This document shows, one piece after another, positions 1 to 8,567 of a DNA stretch of 64,000 nt; the stretch's first letter is position 1; every line of letters starts with the position of its first letter. The stretch spans positions 248,001 through 312,000 of the forward strand of contig NZ_SJOD01000004.1 of the NCBI RefSeq assembly GCF_004331175.1, in the 5' to 3' direction. Both the position numbers and the translations under genes were made by a program. Under the pieces are notes generated by a model that saw only the letters and a list, made by a program, of their open reading frames with translations, had not been told where the DNA came from and did no database searches. Source of the DNA: Acinetobacter sp. ANC 4178. Its GTDB lineage: Bacteria; Pseudomonadota; Gammaproteobacteria; Pseudomonadales; Moraxellaceae.

Positions 1-435
1 GCTGAACGCTTAGGAGATGAGGACTTCGATTACACAGCTTTTATAGATCTCGGAAATCTTATGTGGTGTGCCATGGCTGTAGGCACTTGTGAAGCAGTTA
101 AACAATACTGTATTCGCTATGCCAACGAACGAACCGCCTTTGGTGAACCGATTTCTCATCGTCAAAGTGTAGCTTTTATGATTGCAGATATGGCGATTGA
201 AATTGATGCCATGCGTATGTTGGTGTTGAATGCTGCAAGTTTGGCAGAAGCAGGTAAACCTTATCATCGTGAAGCGTATCTTGCACGTTTACTCTGCGCT
301 GAAAAATCCATGAAAATTGGTACAGACGGCGTGCAAATTTTAGGTGGACATGGTTTCACCAAAGAACATCCCGTAGAACGTTGGTACCGTGATTTACGTG
401 CTACGGCGATCTTACATTCAGGTTTACACGCTTAA
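1..435 (+). CDS. acyl-CoA dehydrogenase family protein, C-terminal part (5' end outside window)
   Basis: The reading frame is open from base 1, so the gene starts upstream. The visible 144 residues are the C-terminal helical domain of an acyl-CoA dehydrogenase: an ERTAFGEPI segment (the ERxxFG flavin-contact motif), then QILGGHGFTKEHPVERWYRD, the usual late signature. The protein ends ILHSGLHA, where family members normally have the YEGT segment carrying the catalytic glutamate. No glutamate is seen at the alternative, isovaleryl-type position either. The next gene starts 22 bp later and has the opposite pattern, so the two may be subunits of a heteromeric enzyme. Family is certain; substrate is unknown. 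Confidence 0.85.
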   Translation, partial: AERLGDEDFDYTAFIDLGNLMWCAMAVGTCEAVKQYCIRYANERTAFGEPISHRQSVAFMIADMAIEIDAMRMLVLNAASLAEAGKPYHREAYLARLLCAEKSMKIGTDGVQILGGHGFTKEHPVERWYRDLRATAILHSGLHA

Positions 436-457
436 AAGAATAATCAGGACAATAGCC

Positions 458-1657
458 ATGAACTTACAAAACCCTAAAAAATTTAAAATCTTACTCGACC
501 AAGCCCATGAAGTTGCATTAAATGTATTACGTCCAATTTCACGCAAATACGACAAAGCTGAACATGCCTACCCAAAAGAACTGGATATGCTTGCTTCCTT
601 ACTCGATGGTATGAATGACGGTGATGAAGGTATAAATGCTGGAGCTGCGGTAGGAAAACGCGGTTCACAAGACGACAGCAATAAAAATGGCGTCAATATG
701 TCTACAGCATTAGGCATTATCGAAATGTGTTATGGCGATACGGGGCTGTTACTGTCTATGCCACGTCAAGGACTTGGCAATTCAGCGATTGCTGCTGTTG
801 CGAACGATGAACAATTGGAACGCTTTAAAGGCACATGGGCGGCAATGGCAATTACCGAGCCAAATTGTGGTTCTGATTCTGCCGCAATTCGAACCACAGC
901 CACCAAAGATGGTGATGACTACATCTTAAATGGTGAAAAAATCTTTGTGACTTCAGGCGAACGTGCCGATTCTGTTGTGGTCTGGGCAACACTGGATAAA
1001 AAACTTGGTCGTGCTGCCATCAAATCTTTTGTAGTCGCAAAAGGTACAGCAGGTATGACAGTTGAACGACTAGAACACAAACTCGGAATTAAAGCATCTG
1101 ATACTGCCGTGATTCGTTTTGACCAATGTCGTGTCCCTGCGGAAAACTTACTCGGCAATGCCGAAATTGATGTCGCAAAAGGCTTTGCTGGGGTGATGGA
1201 AACTTTTGATAACACGCGTCCTTTGGTCGCTGCCATGGCTATTGGATGTGCCAAAGCCTCTTTAGAACGCATCAAAGAAATTTTTCAGGATCAACTTGAT
1301 TCAAACTATGCCACCCCTTATTTGCAATGTTCCAACCTAGCAGCCCAGATTTATAAAATGGAAGCAGAATGGGAAGCCGCACGTCTACTCATGTTAAAAG
1401 CAACGTGGATGGCAGACAATAAAAAACCAAACTCTAAAGAGGCTTCTATCGCAAAAGCCAAAGCAGGTCGTGTTGGCAATGACATTACATTAAAGTGTGT
1501 GGAACTTGCCGCTTCTGTTGGTTATAGCGAAACAGAGCTTTTAGAGAAATGGGCACGTGATTCTAAAATCTTAGACATTTTTGAAGGTACGCAGCAAATC
1601 CAGCAATTGATTATTGCACGGCGTGAACTGGGTAAAAGTTCAAGTGAGTTAAAGTAA
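458..1657 (+). CDS. acyl-CoA dehydrogenase family protein
   Basis: A 399-residue flavoprotein of fatty acyl-CoA beta-oxidation type. The start at 458 gives the family-like N-terminus MNLQNPKKF; frame upstream of it runs into the previous gene. The middle domain has AMAITEPNCGSDSA, the acyl/flavin-binding signature, and ILNGEKIFVTSG. The C-terminus has ILDIFEGTQQIQ, with the catalytic glutamate in the EGT motif. The usual ERxxFG flavin-contact motif is missing: that region reads KASLERIKEIFQDQL with no FG. The gene lies 22 bp behind another dehydrogenase that keeps the arginine motif but lacks the glutamate. Substrate cannot be read from the sequence. Confidence 0.85.
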   Translation: MNLQNPKKFKILLDQAHEVALNVLRPISRKYDKAEHAYPKELDMLASLLDGMNDGDEGINAGAAVGKRGSQDDSNKNGVNMSTALGIIEMCYGDTGLLLSMPRQGLGNSAIAAVANDEQLERFKGTWAAMAITEPNCGSDSAAIRTTATKDGDDYILNGEKIFVTSGERADSVVVWATLDKKLGRAAIKSFVVAKGTAGMTVERLEHKLGIKASDTAVIRFDQCRVPAENLLGNAEIDVAKGFAGVMETFDNTRPLVAAMAIGCAKASLERIKEIFQDQLDSNYATPYLQCSNLAAQIYKMEAEWEAARLLMLKATWMADNKKPNSKEASIAKAKAGRVGNDITLKCVELAASVGYSETELLEKWARDSKILDIFEGTQQIQQLIIARRELGKSSSELK

Positions 1658-1684
1658 GTTCTATCCCTTTAAAAACACCCTTAC

Positions 1685-1720
1685 AAATGATGGATTATTT
1701 GCTATAACAATCCATCATTT
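1685..1720. terminator. perfect 12-bp stem-loop after the acyl-CoA dehydrogenase pair
   Basis: Arms 1685-1696 and 1709-1720 are exact inverse complements around a 12-base loop. No clean T-run follows, so this may be an RNA 3'-end stabiliser or a weak terminator. It sits 18 bp before the GNAT gene. Confidence 0.5.
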
Positions 1721-1738
1721 AAATACTTTGCTTATCCA

Positions 1739-2224
1739 ATGTTTCAAATTCGCCCGCTCCAAGAACAAGATAATCCTGCAATTGCCCACATTATTCGTGA
1801 AGTATCTAAAGAATTTGGTCTTGCACCTGAATCTGGCTTTGCTGTTGCAGACCCTATTTTAGACAATTTATATCAAGTCTATACTCAGCCCAATGCACAG
1901 TATTGGGTAATTGAAAATGCACAAGGTCAAATTTTAGGTGGTGGTGGGCTTTCGCCGCTTAGTGGTGATCATGCAACACTTGAAATTCAAAAGATGTACT
2001 TTTTGCCTGAAATTCGGGGTTTAGGTTTTGCCAAACAAATCTTAGAACAATGCTTCACATTCTCTTTAGCTCGGGGCTATCGTTCCTGTTATTTAGAAAC
2101 AACCGAATCTTTATGGCAAGCTGTCAAACTTTATGAAAAGTTGGGCTTTCAACACTTATCCGCACCCAAAGGTCATACAGGTCATAGCCATGCCTGTGAA
2201 ATTTGGATGGAAAAAATACTTTAA
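1739..2224 (+). CDS. GNAT family N-acetyltransferase
   Basis: A 161-residue single-domain GNAT acetyltransferase. The acetyl-CoA binding region is visible around residues 86-105 (LEIQKMYFLPEIRGLGFAKQ, with the RGLGFA form of the R/QxxGxG/A loop), and the closing strand-helix LWQAVKLYEKLGFQ is typical. The family moves an acetyl group from acetyl-CoA to an amine. The acceptor here is unknown. The gene stands alone between two strong stem-loops and converges on alkM, so context gives no hint of its substrate. Confidence 0.85.
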   Translation: MFQIRPLQEQDNPAIAHIIREVSKEFGLAPESGFAVADPILDNLYQVYTQPNAQYWVIENAQGQILGGGGLSPLSGDHATLEIQKMYFLPEIRGLGFAKQILEQCFTFSLARGYRSCYLETTESLWQAVKLYEKLGFQHLSAPKGHTGHSHACEIWMEKIL

Positions 2225-2235
2225 AATACGCACAA

Positions 2236-2269
2236 AAATGACATCAATCCCATTGAATTGATGTCATTT
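2236..2269. terminator. bidirectional stem-loop between GNAT gene and alkM
   Basis: Perfect 13-bp inverted repeat (2236-2248 with 2257-2269, 8-base loop) between two convergent genes. It is A-rich on one flank and T-rich on the other, so it can end transcription from both sides. Confidence 0.6.
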
Positions 2270-2299
2270 CTTACTCAATTTTAAATGGTGTATAAATCA

Positions 2300-3517
2300 T
2301 TATGAGTTCAGTAATTTGTCTATCACACCAAATTTCTTAAAAATCTTCGCTCTACGCTTAGGATGAATATTGGCTTTATTCAAGTCACCGCCATAATGTT
2401 CAAATACGCGCTTATCCATCATTTTGAACCATAAAGGTGGAATCATCGCAGGTAAAAGCATACTCGCATAGCCACTTGGCAGCTCTGGTGCTTCATCGAA
2501 GTGTCGCAGCGCTTGGAATGGTCGTGTTGGATAAGCATGATGATCTGAATGGCGTTGCAATTGATATAAGAACAAATTGGTCACAATGTTATTGTTATTC
2601 CAACTATGCTCAGGCATGGTTCGCTCATATTTGCCATTTTCATCTTTCTGGCGCAACAAACCATAGTGTTCAATATAATTAATTATCTCAAACAAGCTAA
2701 TGCCATATAAAGATTGTGTGAGTAAATATGGCGTAATACCTGCGCCAAATATTTTAATCATACTGGCATGAAAAGTAGCACTCATCCCCCAGCCTTGTAA
2801 CAACTCATTATCCTTAGACCAAAACGTCTTGCCTTTACGCTTCAAACGATTACTTTCAATTTCAATTGCAGATTTAAACGAGCCAATCACAGTTCTAGGT
2901 AAAAACTCATAAAAAGTTTCTCCCATACGCGAGGATGCAGGGTCTTCTGGTGTTGCCGCACGCTTATGATGCCCATACGGATGCTCAATGCGAAAGTGGT
3001 TATAGCCTGTCGGGACCAAGGCCAAATGTGACAGAATATGATCCAAGCGATCCGACTTATGGCTTAATTCATGGGCTGTATTGACCGCAACGCCGTTAAT
3101 TGCTCCCATAGAAACGCCCAGTAAAATTTTATCCAATAAAGACGTGTCTTTACGTCCCACCAAATAACACGCATAAACATTGGCTGCATACTGAAGTGGA
3201 ATAAAAGTTTTTACCAAACGCGCATAATAAGGGTCTTGTTCTAATAATTTCACATCTTCAGCAGAAGGGTTGTTTTGATCTTTACCAATCAATGCATCAA
3301 CGGTTGGAATAATGACATGCAGCAATAAGGGGCCACCTAGAGCAAATGCCTTTTTTAATGGACGTGGTGCAAACTGATAGCCTGCTAAAATTCCCATACC
3401 AATCACAGGTAAAGCGGGACTGATTGCCCATAAATAACGTTTTTTATCTAAAGCCAATCCAGATTTGGCTTGAAGTAGGATTGAATCCTGTTCTACTACT
3501 TTGACTGTTGCATTCAT
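2300..3517 (-). CDS. alkM: alkane 1-monooxygenase (AlkB/AlkM family)
   Basis: Integral-membrane non-haem di-iron hydroxylase, 405 residues. It oxidises the terminal methyl of n-alkanes to 1-alkanols, using electrons from rubredoxin. The histidine boxes are present: HELSHK at 149-154, EHPYGHH at 179-185 and LQRHSDHH at 320-327, plus the AlkB signature NYIEHYGLLR near 280. Hydrophobic segments near 28-75 and 105-145 are the membrane hairpins. The start is the ATG at 3517, 7 bases after the ribosome site GGAAAGG; a TTG two codons upstream is less likely. An AraC-type regulator is divergent. Rubredoxin and rubredoxin reductase are not in the window, as is usual in Acinetobacter. Chain-length range cannot be read. 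Confidence 0.95.
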   Translation of the reverse strand: MNATVKVVEQDSILLQAKSGLALDKKRYLWAISPALPVIGMGILAGYQFAPRPLKKAFALGGPLLLHVIIPTVDALIGKDQNNPSAEDVKLLEQDPYYARLVKTFIPLQYAANVYACYLVGRKDTSLLDKILLGVSMGAINGVAVNTAHELSHKSDRLDHILSHLALVPTGYNHFRIEHPYGHHKRAATPEDPASSRMGETFYEFLPRTVIGSFKSAIEIESNRLKRKGKTFWSKDNELLQGWGMSATFHASMIKIFGAGITPYLLTQSLYGISLFEIINYIEHYGLLRQKDENGKYERTMPEHSWNNNNIVTNLFLYQLQRHSDHHAYPTRPFQALRHFDEAPELPSGYASMLLPAMIPPLWFKMMDKRVFEHYGGDLNKANIHPKRRAKIFKKFGVIDKLLNS

Positions 3518-3560
3518 TTGCAAACCTTTCCTTCTTTTCTTGTTATGTATATATTTTCTT

Positions 3561-3613
3561 AATTCGTCCTCGAGCTACAGTAGTAACCGTCCATAAAAAC
3601 TATGTAATCGTCC
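3561..3613. promoter_or_regulatory. putative AraC-type operator: repeated CGTCC half-sites between alkM and its regulator
   Basis: Two direct repeats, GTAACCGTCC (3583-3592) and GTAATCGTCC (3604-3613), lie exactly 21 bp apart, two DNA turns. A third, weaker copy, AATTCGTCC, is at 3561-3569 just upstream of the AT-rich alkM promoter zone. Direct half-sites at 21 bp beside a promoter are what AraC/XylS-type activators bind. The assignment to the adjacent regulator is inferred. Confidence 0.55.
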
Positions 3614-3704
3614 TTGGCTCAACTTGATAAACAATGACCTATAAACACATATGACAAACTGCTCATCGTTGTATATTTCAGCAGATAAGAAAGAATGAAA
3701 AGAC

Positions 3705-4628
3705 ATGGATGCACTAAGTAAAATTTTTGATGATATTCATCTAAACAAATCGGAATACATGTATTTGAAAGCGCAAGGAGACTGGTGTTTTCAATATCAA
3801 GACCAAAGTGCCATGGTGGCTTATGTGATGGTTGCAGGTCATGCCTTCATTCAATTAGATGCAACTACACAAGTTCAAGCCCGTGCTGGCGATTTAATCT
3901 TAATCCCTTCTGGTCGCAGTCATACTGCCTTTAATACGCCAAGCCCTTTGGTTGACACATTAAATATTACCCATCGTTTCGATGAAACAGGTGAAAAAAG
4001 TATTGAGTTTGGCTCTGGCGACGGAAAGCAAACCGTGATTTTGGCAATCCGCTGTCATATGGACAGTATTATGGCGCGACCGCTGCTCAATGCCTTACCT
4101 CAATCTATTCATTTACACCAAATGAATGGGCAAACGATTCCTGAATGGCTACAGATTGGCTTGCAGTTTTTAGCGGTAGAAACGCTACAAGTCCAACCCG
4201 GTCGTGACAAAATTTTAGATCATTTGGTCAGTATTTTTTTTATAGAATGCGTTCGCGATTACATTTTACAGTTGAGTGATAGCAACAACTGGTTAGCAGC
4301 ACTCTCTCACCCAGAATTATCCAATGCCTTAGCAGCCATTCATGGACAACCGCAACGCGCATGGACGGTAGAAACCCTCGCAGAACAATGCTATATGTCG
4401 CGTTCCAAATTTGCTCAATTATTTAGTCAAATTATTGGTGAAACGCCTCTCGCCTATTTGCAGCAACATCGACTACGCATTGCATCACAATACCTAAGAC
4501 AAGGACAATACACGATTCAGCAAATTGCTCACTTGGTGGGCTATGCCTCCGAAACGGCATTCAGTCAAACCTTTAAAAAGCAATTTGATCTCACACCCAC
4601 TCAATACCGCCAACAATTTATGAAATAG
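3705..4628 (+). CDS. alkR: AraC/XylS-type transcriptional regulator, probably AlkR (activator of alkM)
   Basis: 307 residues. The N-terminal half is a cupin-like sensor (residues about 30-110, with GDLILIPSGRSHTAF). The last 100 residues hold two helix-turn-helix units: WTVETLAEQCYMSRSKFAQL and YTIQQIAHLVGYASETAFSQ, then the conserved F-xxxx-G/T-P-xxYRQ end (FDLTPTQYRQQF). In Acinetobacter an AraC-type protein called AlkR activates the alkane hydroxylase gene in response to alkanes, and the divergent placement with direct repeats between the genes fits that. The function is transferred from the family and the position; another aliphatic inducer is possible. Confidence 0.75.
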   Translation: MDALSKIFDDIHLNKSEYMYLKAQGDWCFQYQDQSAMVAYVMVAGHAFIQLDATTQVQARAGDLILIPSGRSHTAFNTPSPLVDTLNITHRFDETGEKSIEFGSGDGKQTVILAIRCHMDSIMARPLLNALPQSIHLHQMNGQTIPEWLQIGLQFLAVETLQVQPGRDKILDHLVSIFFIECVRDYILQLSDSNNWLAALSHPELSNALAAIHGQPQRAWTVETLAEQCYMSRSKFAQLFSQIIGETPLAYLQQHRLRIASQYLRQGQYTIQQIAHLVGYASETAFSQTFKKQFDLTPTQYRQQFMK

Positions 4629-4645
4629 CGTCTCCAAACAACAAC

Positions 4646-5815
4646 TTAGAGTAAGCTTAAAATCGCTTGTACAGGATCTTCGCTATTGCCCGAAAGTAGC
4701 TGTTTATGCATGGTAATGTGCTGCATAACCTGAATTTGCGCCACTTCGATATTCATCAGTTTTTCAATTTCATGCGCCAAATTTTCAGGAGTTGCATTAT
4801 TCTGAATCAATTCCTGAATCACTTTTTTCCCTGCAATAATATTTGGCAAAGAATAATAAGGAATCTTAATCAACAATTTAGCAATAAAATAAGTTAAAGA
4901 ATTGAGCTTATAAAAAGTCACCATCGGACGATGTAACAGCATCGCTTCTAAAGTTGCGGTGCCAGAAGCCAGAGCGACGATATTGGCAGCATTCATCACC
5001 TGACGACCAATTTTAGATTCCGTGTCTGTATTTTCTAATAAATGCACTTTGGCACGGAAAGCATCGGAATAATGTTGCAGTAAATGTTCAATTTGCTGTT
5101 TACGTGCATCGTTAATCGCTGGAATAAGAAACTCGTAGTCTGGATATTTTTGGCTCAGAATTTCCCCTGCTTTGAGGACCAATGGACCTAAGCGTTCGAC
5201 TTCACCACGGCGGCTGCCTGGCAATAATGCAATATGCTTTTGATTCGTTGCTAAACCGAGTTCTTGCTTTGCTTCAATCAAATCATTTTTTAAAGGTAAT
5301 TCACTCGCTAAAGGATGACCGACAAAGGCAGCAGGCACATCAAATTTTTTAAAAAATGTTTTTTCGAATGGGAATAAACACAGCACCAAATCAATATTTG
5401 CCTTAATTCCATGTGCACGCCCCTGTCGCCACGCCCAAACCGAAGGGCTGACATATTGCACAGTTTTAATCGGTAATTGCTTTTGCTTCAAACTTTTCGA
5501 TAAGCGCAAATTAAAATCAGGCGCATCAATGCCAATAAATATATCTACAGGCTTTTTAGACCATTTTTCGACCAGACCATCACGTACTGCAAATAATTTT
5601 TTGATATCTTTTAAGACTTCAACAATGCCCATGACCGATAAAATATCCATCGGATAATCACTTTGAAAGCCTTCCGTGATCATTTGAGGACCGCCTATTC
5701 CTTCAAACTCAGCATCAATACCTTGCTCACGAAAACTGCGGATTAATTTAGCACCCAAGGTGTCTCCTGAAACTTCACCAACGACGATGCCAATTCTTAG
5801 TTTTTTGTTGTTCAA
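4646..5815 (-). CDS. lpxB: lipid-A-disaccharide synthase
   Basis: 389-residue family-19 glycosyltransferase that joins UDP-2,3-diacylglucosamine and 2,3-diacylglucosamine-1-phosphate at the inner membrane in lipid A synthesis. Hallmarks are GEVSGDTLGAKLI at the N-terminus, QYVSPSVWAWRQGR (SPSVWAW) and LLPGSRRGEVERLGP. The frame opens with TTG at 5815 and has a stop six codons upstream, with no ATG nearby, so TTG appears to be the real start. It stands apart from the other lipid A genes, which are at 58559-60909, and converges on the alk regulator with a 17-bp gap. Confidence 0.95.
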   Translation of the reverse strand: MNNKKLRIGIVVGEVSGDTLGAKLIRSFREQGIDAEFEGIGGPQMITEGFQSDYPMDILSVMGIVEVLKDIKKLFAVRDGLVEKWSKKPVDIFIGIDAPDFNLRLSKSLKQKQLPIKTVQYVSPSVWAWRQGRAHGIKANIDLVLCLFPFEKTFFKKFDVPAAFVGHPLASELPLKNDLIEAKQELGLATNQKHIALLPGSRRGEVERLGPLVLKAGEILSQKYPDYEFLIPAINDARKQQIEHLLQHYSDAFRAKVHLLENTDTESKIGRQVMNAANIVALASGTATLEAMLLHRPMVTFYKLNSLTYFIAKLLIKIPYYSLPNIIAGKKVIQELIQNNATPENLAHEIEKLMNIEVAQIQVMQHITMHKQLLSGNSEDPVQAILSLL

Positions 5816-5977
5816 GATTTTATGCTCTGTTCAAAGTTAAACGTCTCAATATTCTAGCATAGGCAGTGCATTTGAAAAATTTAGGAAAATGGCTAAAGCG
5901 TAAAACTACATCACTTTCTAAATCTAATTTGACCATGAAGTCTTTTTAATTCATCTAGATTTACAATAGTTACACAA

Positions 5978-6023
5978 TTGAACATTCTTAAATTTAAAAA
6001 TAAACTTAATGCGAATCATTTAC
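5978..6023 (+). promoter_or_regulatory. putative Fur-controlled promoter of the TonB-receptor operon
   Basis: TTGAAC (5978-5983) and TAAACT (6001-6006), 17 bp apart, resemble -35 and -10 boxes. A Fur-box-like stretch at 6005-6023 (core AATGCGAATCATT) overlaps the -10 end. I count 13 of 19 matches to the usual Fur consensus. That predicts repression when iron is plentiful. The transcript leader would be only about 24 bases. Confidence 0.6.
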
Positions 6024-6036
6024 ATTTTTAATCATC

Positions 6037-8208
6037 ATGTTAAAGTCCCCCGCGTTATTTAAGTATTCCTTACTTGCTCTTACCATTGCTCATATCAATC
6101 TTAGTTTTGCCCAAGATGATGTTGCAACGCTGTCTACTATTCAGCTACGAGCCGATGTAACAACCAATCAAAGCTCCGAAAATACCAAGGCGTACAAGGT
6201 TAAAAAAAGTAATAGCGCCACCAAACTGAATATTGATACACAGGAAACACCACAAACTGTAAATGTAGTGACACGTCAGCAAATTGATGATTTCGGCTTA
6301 AATTCAACACGCGAAGTATTAAAAAATATACCAGGGGTGACGGTTCTTAATCAGGAAACTGAACGAACCACTTATATGGCACGCGGGTTTGAAATCTCTA
6401 ATATTCTGACTGACAGTATTGGCTTCCCTCTTTCTAACTGGAACTATAACAATACCAATCCTGATACTTTCTTTTATGATCGAGTTGAAGTGATTAAAGG
6501 TGCCGATGCCCTTTCCAATGCCTTTGGTGACCCTAGCGCGACAATTAACAATATTCGCAAACGCCCAACCAAAGAGTTTCAAGCCAATGCAGGAATGAGT
6601 TATAGCTCGTGGAATACTGAACGTTATGAAGCAGATATTTCAGGCTCCCTTACTCAAGATGGACGCGTTCGTGGCCGATTAATGGGCTATGAACAAACGG
6701 GGGATTCTTATTTAGATCGATATTCTTCTGAAAAAAATGGTTTTGCAGGAGTTATTGAAGCGGATCTGACAGATACGACCTTGTTAACTGTTGGTTATAG
6801 CCAAAATCAGAATAAACCTAATGCAAACAACTGGGGAGCTTTACCTTTACTTGGAGCAAATGGTCAACAACTGTCTTATGACCAAAAATACAATCCAAAC
6901 CCAGACTGGGCACATTGGGACAATACTGCTCAAAATGCCTTTATAGAGTTAAAACAAAAACTTGGAGATAAATGGGCTGCTAAACTTACCTATAACTACA
7001 ATGATTTAGAACATAATAGCCGTTTACTCTATTATTACGGCAATCCACAAACCAATGGTTCAGGAGTTTCCCTCACAGCATGGGGTGGTAAAGAACATCT
7101 ACGTCAACATCTTGCCGACCTAAATTTTGAAGGAAGTTACGACTTATTTAATCGAGAACACGAAGCTACTTTCGGATACAGCCGCATTCAATCTGAACAA
7201 AATGATCAGCAATCTAGCGGCTTTATTAATGATAGTAATATCAATAATGTAACCAGTGTTTATAATGGTGTTTCATATACAACACAATACACAACCAATT
7301 GGGCAAGCTGGACACCCAAATCAGTCACATGGTCTGACTTTTCTGATGCAGCCGACTATAAACAAGATATCAACTCTTTCTATGCAGCCACACGTCTACA
7401 TTTAACCGATAATTTAAAATTCATTTTAGGTGGCAATTATGTTGAGGCCTCGAGTAAAGGCATAAGTTATGGCTCTGCCATGAACTATGATGAAAGTAAG
7501 TTCTCCCCATATGCAGGATTAACTTATAATTTCACACCAGAATATACGGGTTACATGAGCTATACATCTATTTTCAGACCACAAACGGGTATAGAAGAAA
7601 CCACGGGGCAAGCGCTCAAACCAGTCGAAGGTGAAAGCTATGAAGCTGGTTTTAAAAGCTCATGGTTAGACGACAAATTAACTGGAACACTTGCGGTATT
7701 TAGAACAGATCAAAATAACTATCCACTGCGCAGCTCAGATGGCAATCCACTAAACCGTACTGTACAAACCAGTGACTTACGCTCTCAAGGTGTAGAGGTA
7801 GGGTTATCTGGTCAATTAACAGACAACATGAATCTGGCATTTGGATATACGCAATTTAGCCTTAAAGATTTAAAGAATGGTGGTGCAGCCAGAACCTACA
7901 ATCCAAATCAAACCATTAATCTATTAGCGACGTATACAGTACCTGCTTTACCCAAATTGAAAGTTGGTGCTGGTTTTCAATGGCAAGATAATATTAAACT
8001 CTACGACTCAAATTTAAACAGTACAATCACTCAGGATGATTACGCGCTCATCAACTTGATGGCAAGCTATGAAGTCAACCAACATGTGAGCTTACAAGTC
8101 AACGGTAATAATATTACCGATAAAAAGTACTTGAATAGCTTCCCTGATGGACAAGCATTTTATGGTGAGCCAGCAAACTATATGATGTCTGTAAAATTTA
8201 AGTATTAA
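6037..8208 (+). CDS. TonB-dependent siderophore receptor
   Basis: 723-residue outer-membrane receptor. It has a cleavable signal peptide (hydrophobic run ending near ...LSFA at residues 23-26), a plug domain (residues about 45-165, with TPQTVNVVTRQQIDDFGL and RVEVIKGADALSNAFGDPSA), and a 22-strand barrel ending in an aromatic residue, VKFKY. The subfamily takes up ferric siderophores, energised by TonB-ExbBD. The ligand cannot be deduced: no siderophore synthesis genes lie nearby, so it may use siderophores of other species. A Fur-like box sits just upstream, and a strong terminator follows the stop. The downstream genes (small membrane protein, PepSY-TM, small membrane protein) form a recurrent partner set. 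Confidence 0.92.
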   Translation: MLKSPALFKYSLLALTIAHINLSFAQDDVATLSTIQLRADVTTNQSSENTKAYKVKKSNSATKLNIDTQETPQTVNVVTRQQIDDFGLNSTREVLKNIPGVTVLNQETERTTYMARGFEISNILTDSIGFPLSNWNYNNTNPDTFFYDRVEVIKGADALSNAFGDPSATINNIRKRPTKEFQANAGMSYSSWNTERYEADISGSLTQDGRVRGRLMGYEQTGDSYLDRYSSEKNGFAGVIEADLTDTTLLTVGYSQNQNKPNANNWGALPLLGANGQQLSYDQKYNPNPDWAHWDNTAQNAFIELKQKLGDKWAAKLTYNYNDLEHNSRLLYYYGNPQTNGSGVSLTAWGGKEHLRQHLADLNFEGSYDLFNREHEATFGYSRIQSEQNDQQSSGFINDSNINNVTSVYNGVSYTTQYTTNWASWTPKSVTWSDFSDAADYKQDINSFYAATRLHLTDNLKFILGGNYVEASSKGISYGSAMNYDESKFSPYAGLTYNFTPEYTGYMSYTSIFRPQTGIEETTGQALKPVEGESYEAGFKSSWLDDKLTGTLAVFRTDQNNYPLRSSDGNPLNRTVQTSDLRSQGVEVGLSGQLTDNMNLAFGYTQFSLKDLKNGGAARTYNPNQTINLLATYTVPALPKLKVGAGFQWQDNIKLYDSNLNSTITQDDYALINLMASYEVNQHVSLQVNGNNITDKKYLNSFPDGQAFYGEPANYMMSVKFKY

Positions 8209-8216
8209 TGAACCCG

Positions 8217-8247
8217 CCAAGTCTGAAGCATCAGGCTTGGTTTTTTT
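8217..8247 (+). terminator. intrinsic terminator directly after the TonB receptor
   Basis: Ten-pair stem (8217-8226 with 8231-8240, one G-T pair), AGCA loop, then seven T. It begins 8 bases after the receptor stop and probably lowers expression of the downstream membrane genes relative to the receptor. Confidence 0.8.
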
Positions 8248-8270
8248 GTAGTTCCATAGCGATTCATTTT

Positions 8271-8564
8271 ATGAGTAAAGCACAATCCCTTTCTCTGACC
8301 TACCGTATTCAAGTGCTGTATCGTTTTGTTATAGCCTTCATACTCGGTTTTATTTGTACAGCTTTACTCAGTTTGGCTTTAACCCATCTGTTCCATCTGA
8401 GTTTAGCCAAAGCAGAAGCAATCTTTCTGGCGGCGTTCATCAGCCTTATTTTTTATGTTTTTTTTGTGATTATTAGTTTCTGTATTCAATCGCTTATAAA
8501 GCTCACCTTCGTGAGCATAGCCTCATGTGCTGTTGTTCTTTTATTATTTCTAGGAATGGGTTAA
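8271..8564 (+). CDS. small integral membrane protein of iron-uptake operon (DUF3649-like)
   Basis: 97-residue protein with three hydrophobic helices (about residues 16-40, 46-70 and 75-96). The frame can be extended to an ATG at 8208 overlapping the receptor stop, but that would place a strong terminator inside the coding sequence, so the ATG at 8271 (MSKAQSLSLTYRIQ) is preferred. Small proteins of this kind sit between TonB receptors and PepSY-TM proteins in many Acinetobacter and Pseudomonas iron loci. Assignment to DUF3649 is from position and shape, not a search. Molecular function is unknown. Confidence 0.7.
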   Translation: MSKAQSLSLTYRIQVLYRFVIAFILGFICTALLSLALTHLFHLSLAKAEAIFLAAFISLIFYVFFVIISFCIQSLIKLTFVSIASCAVVLLLFLGMG

Positions 8565-8567
8565 TTC

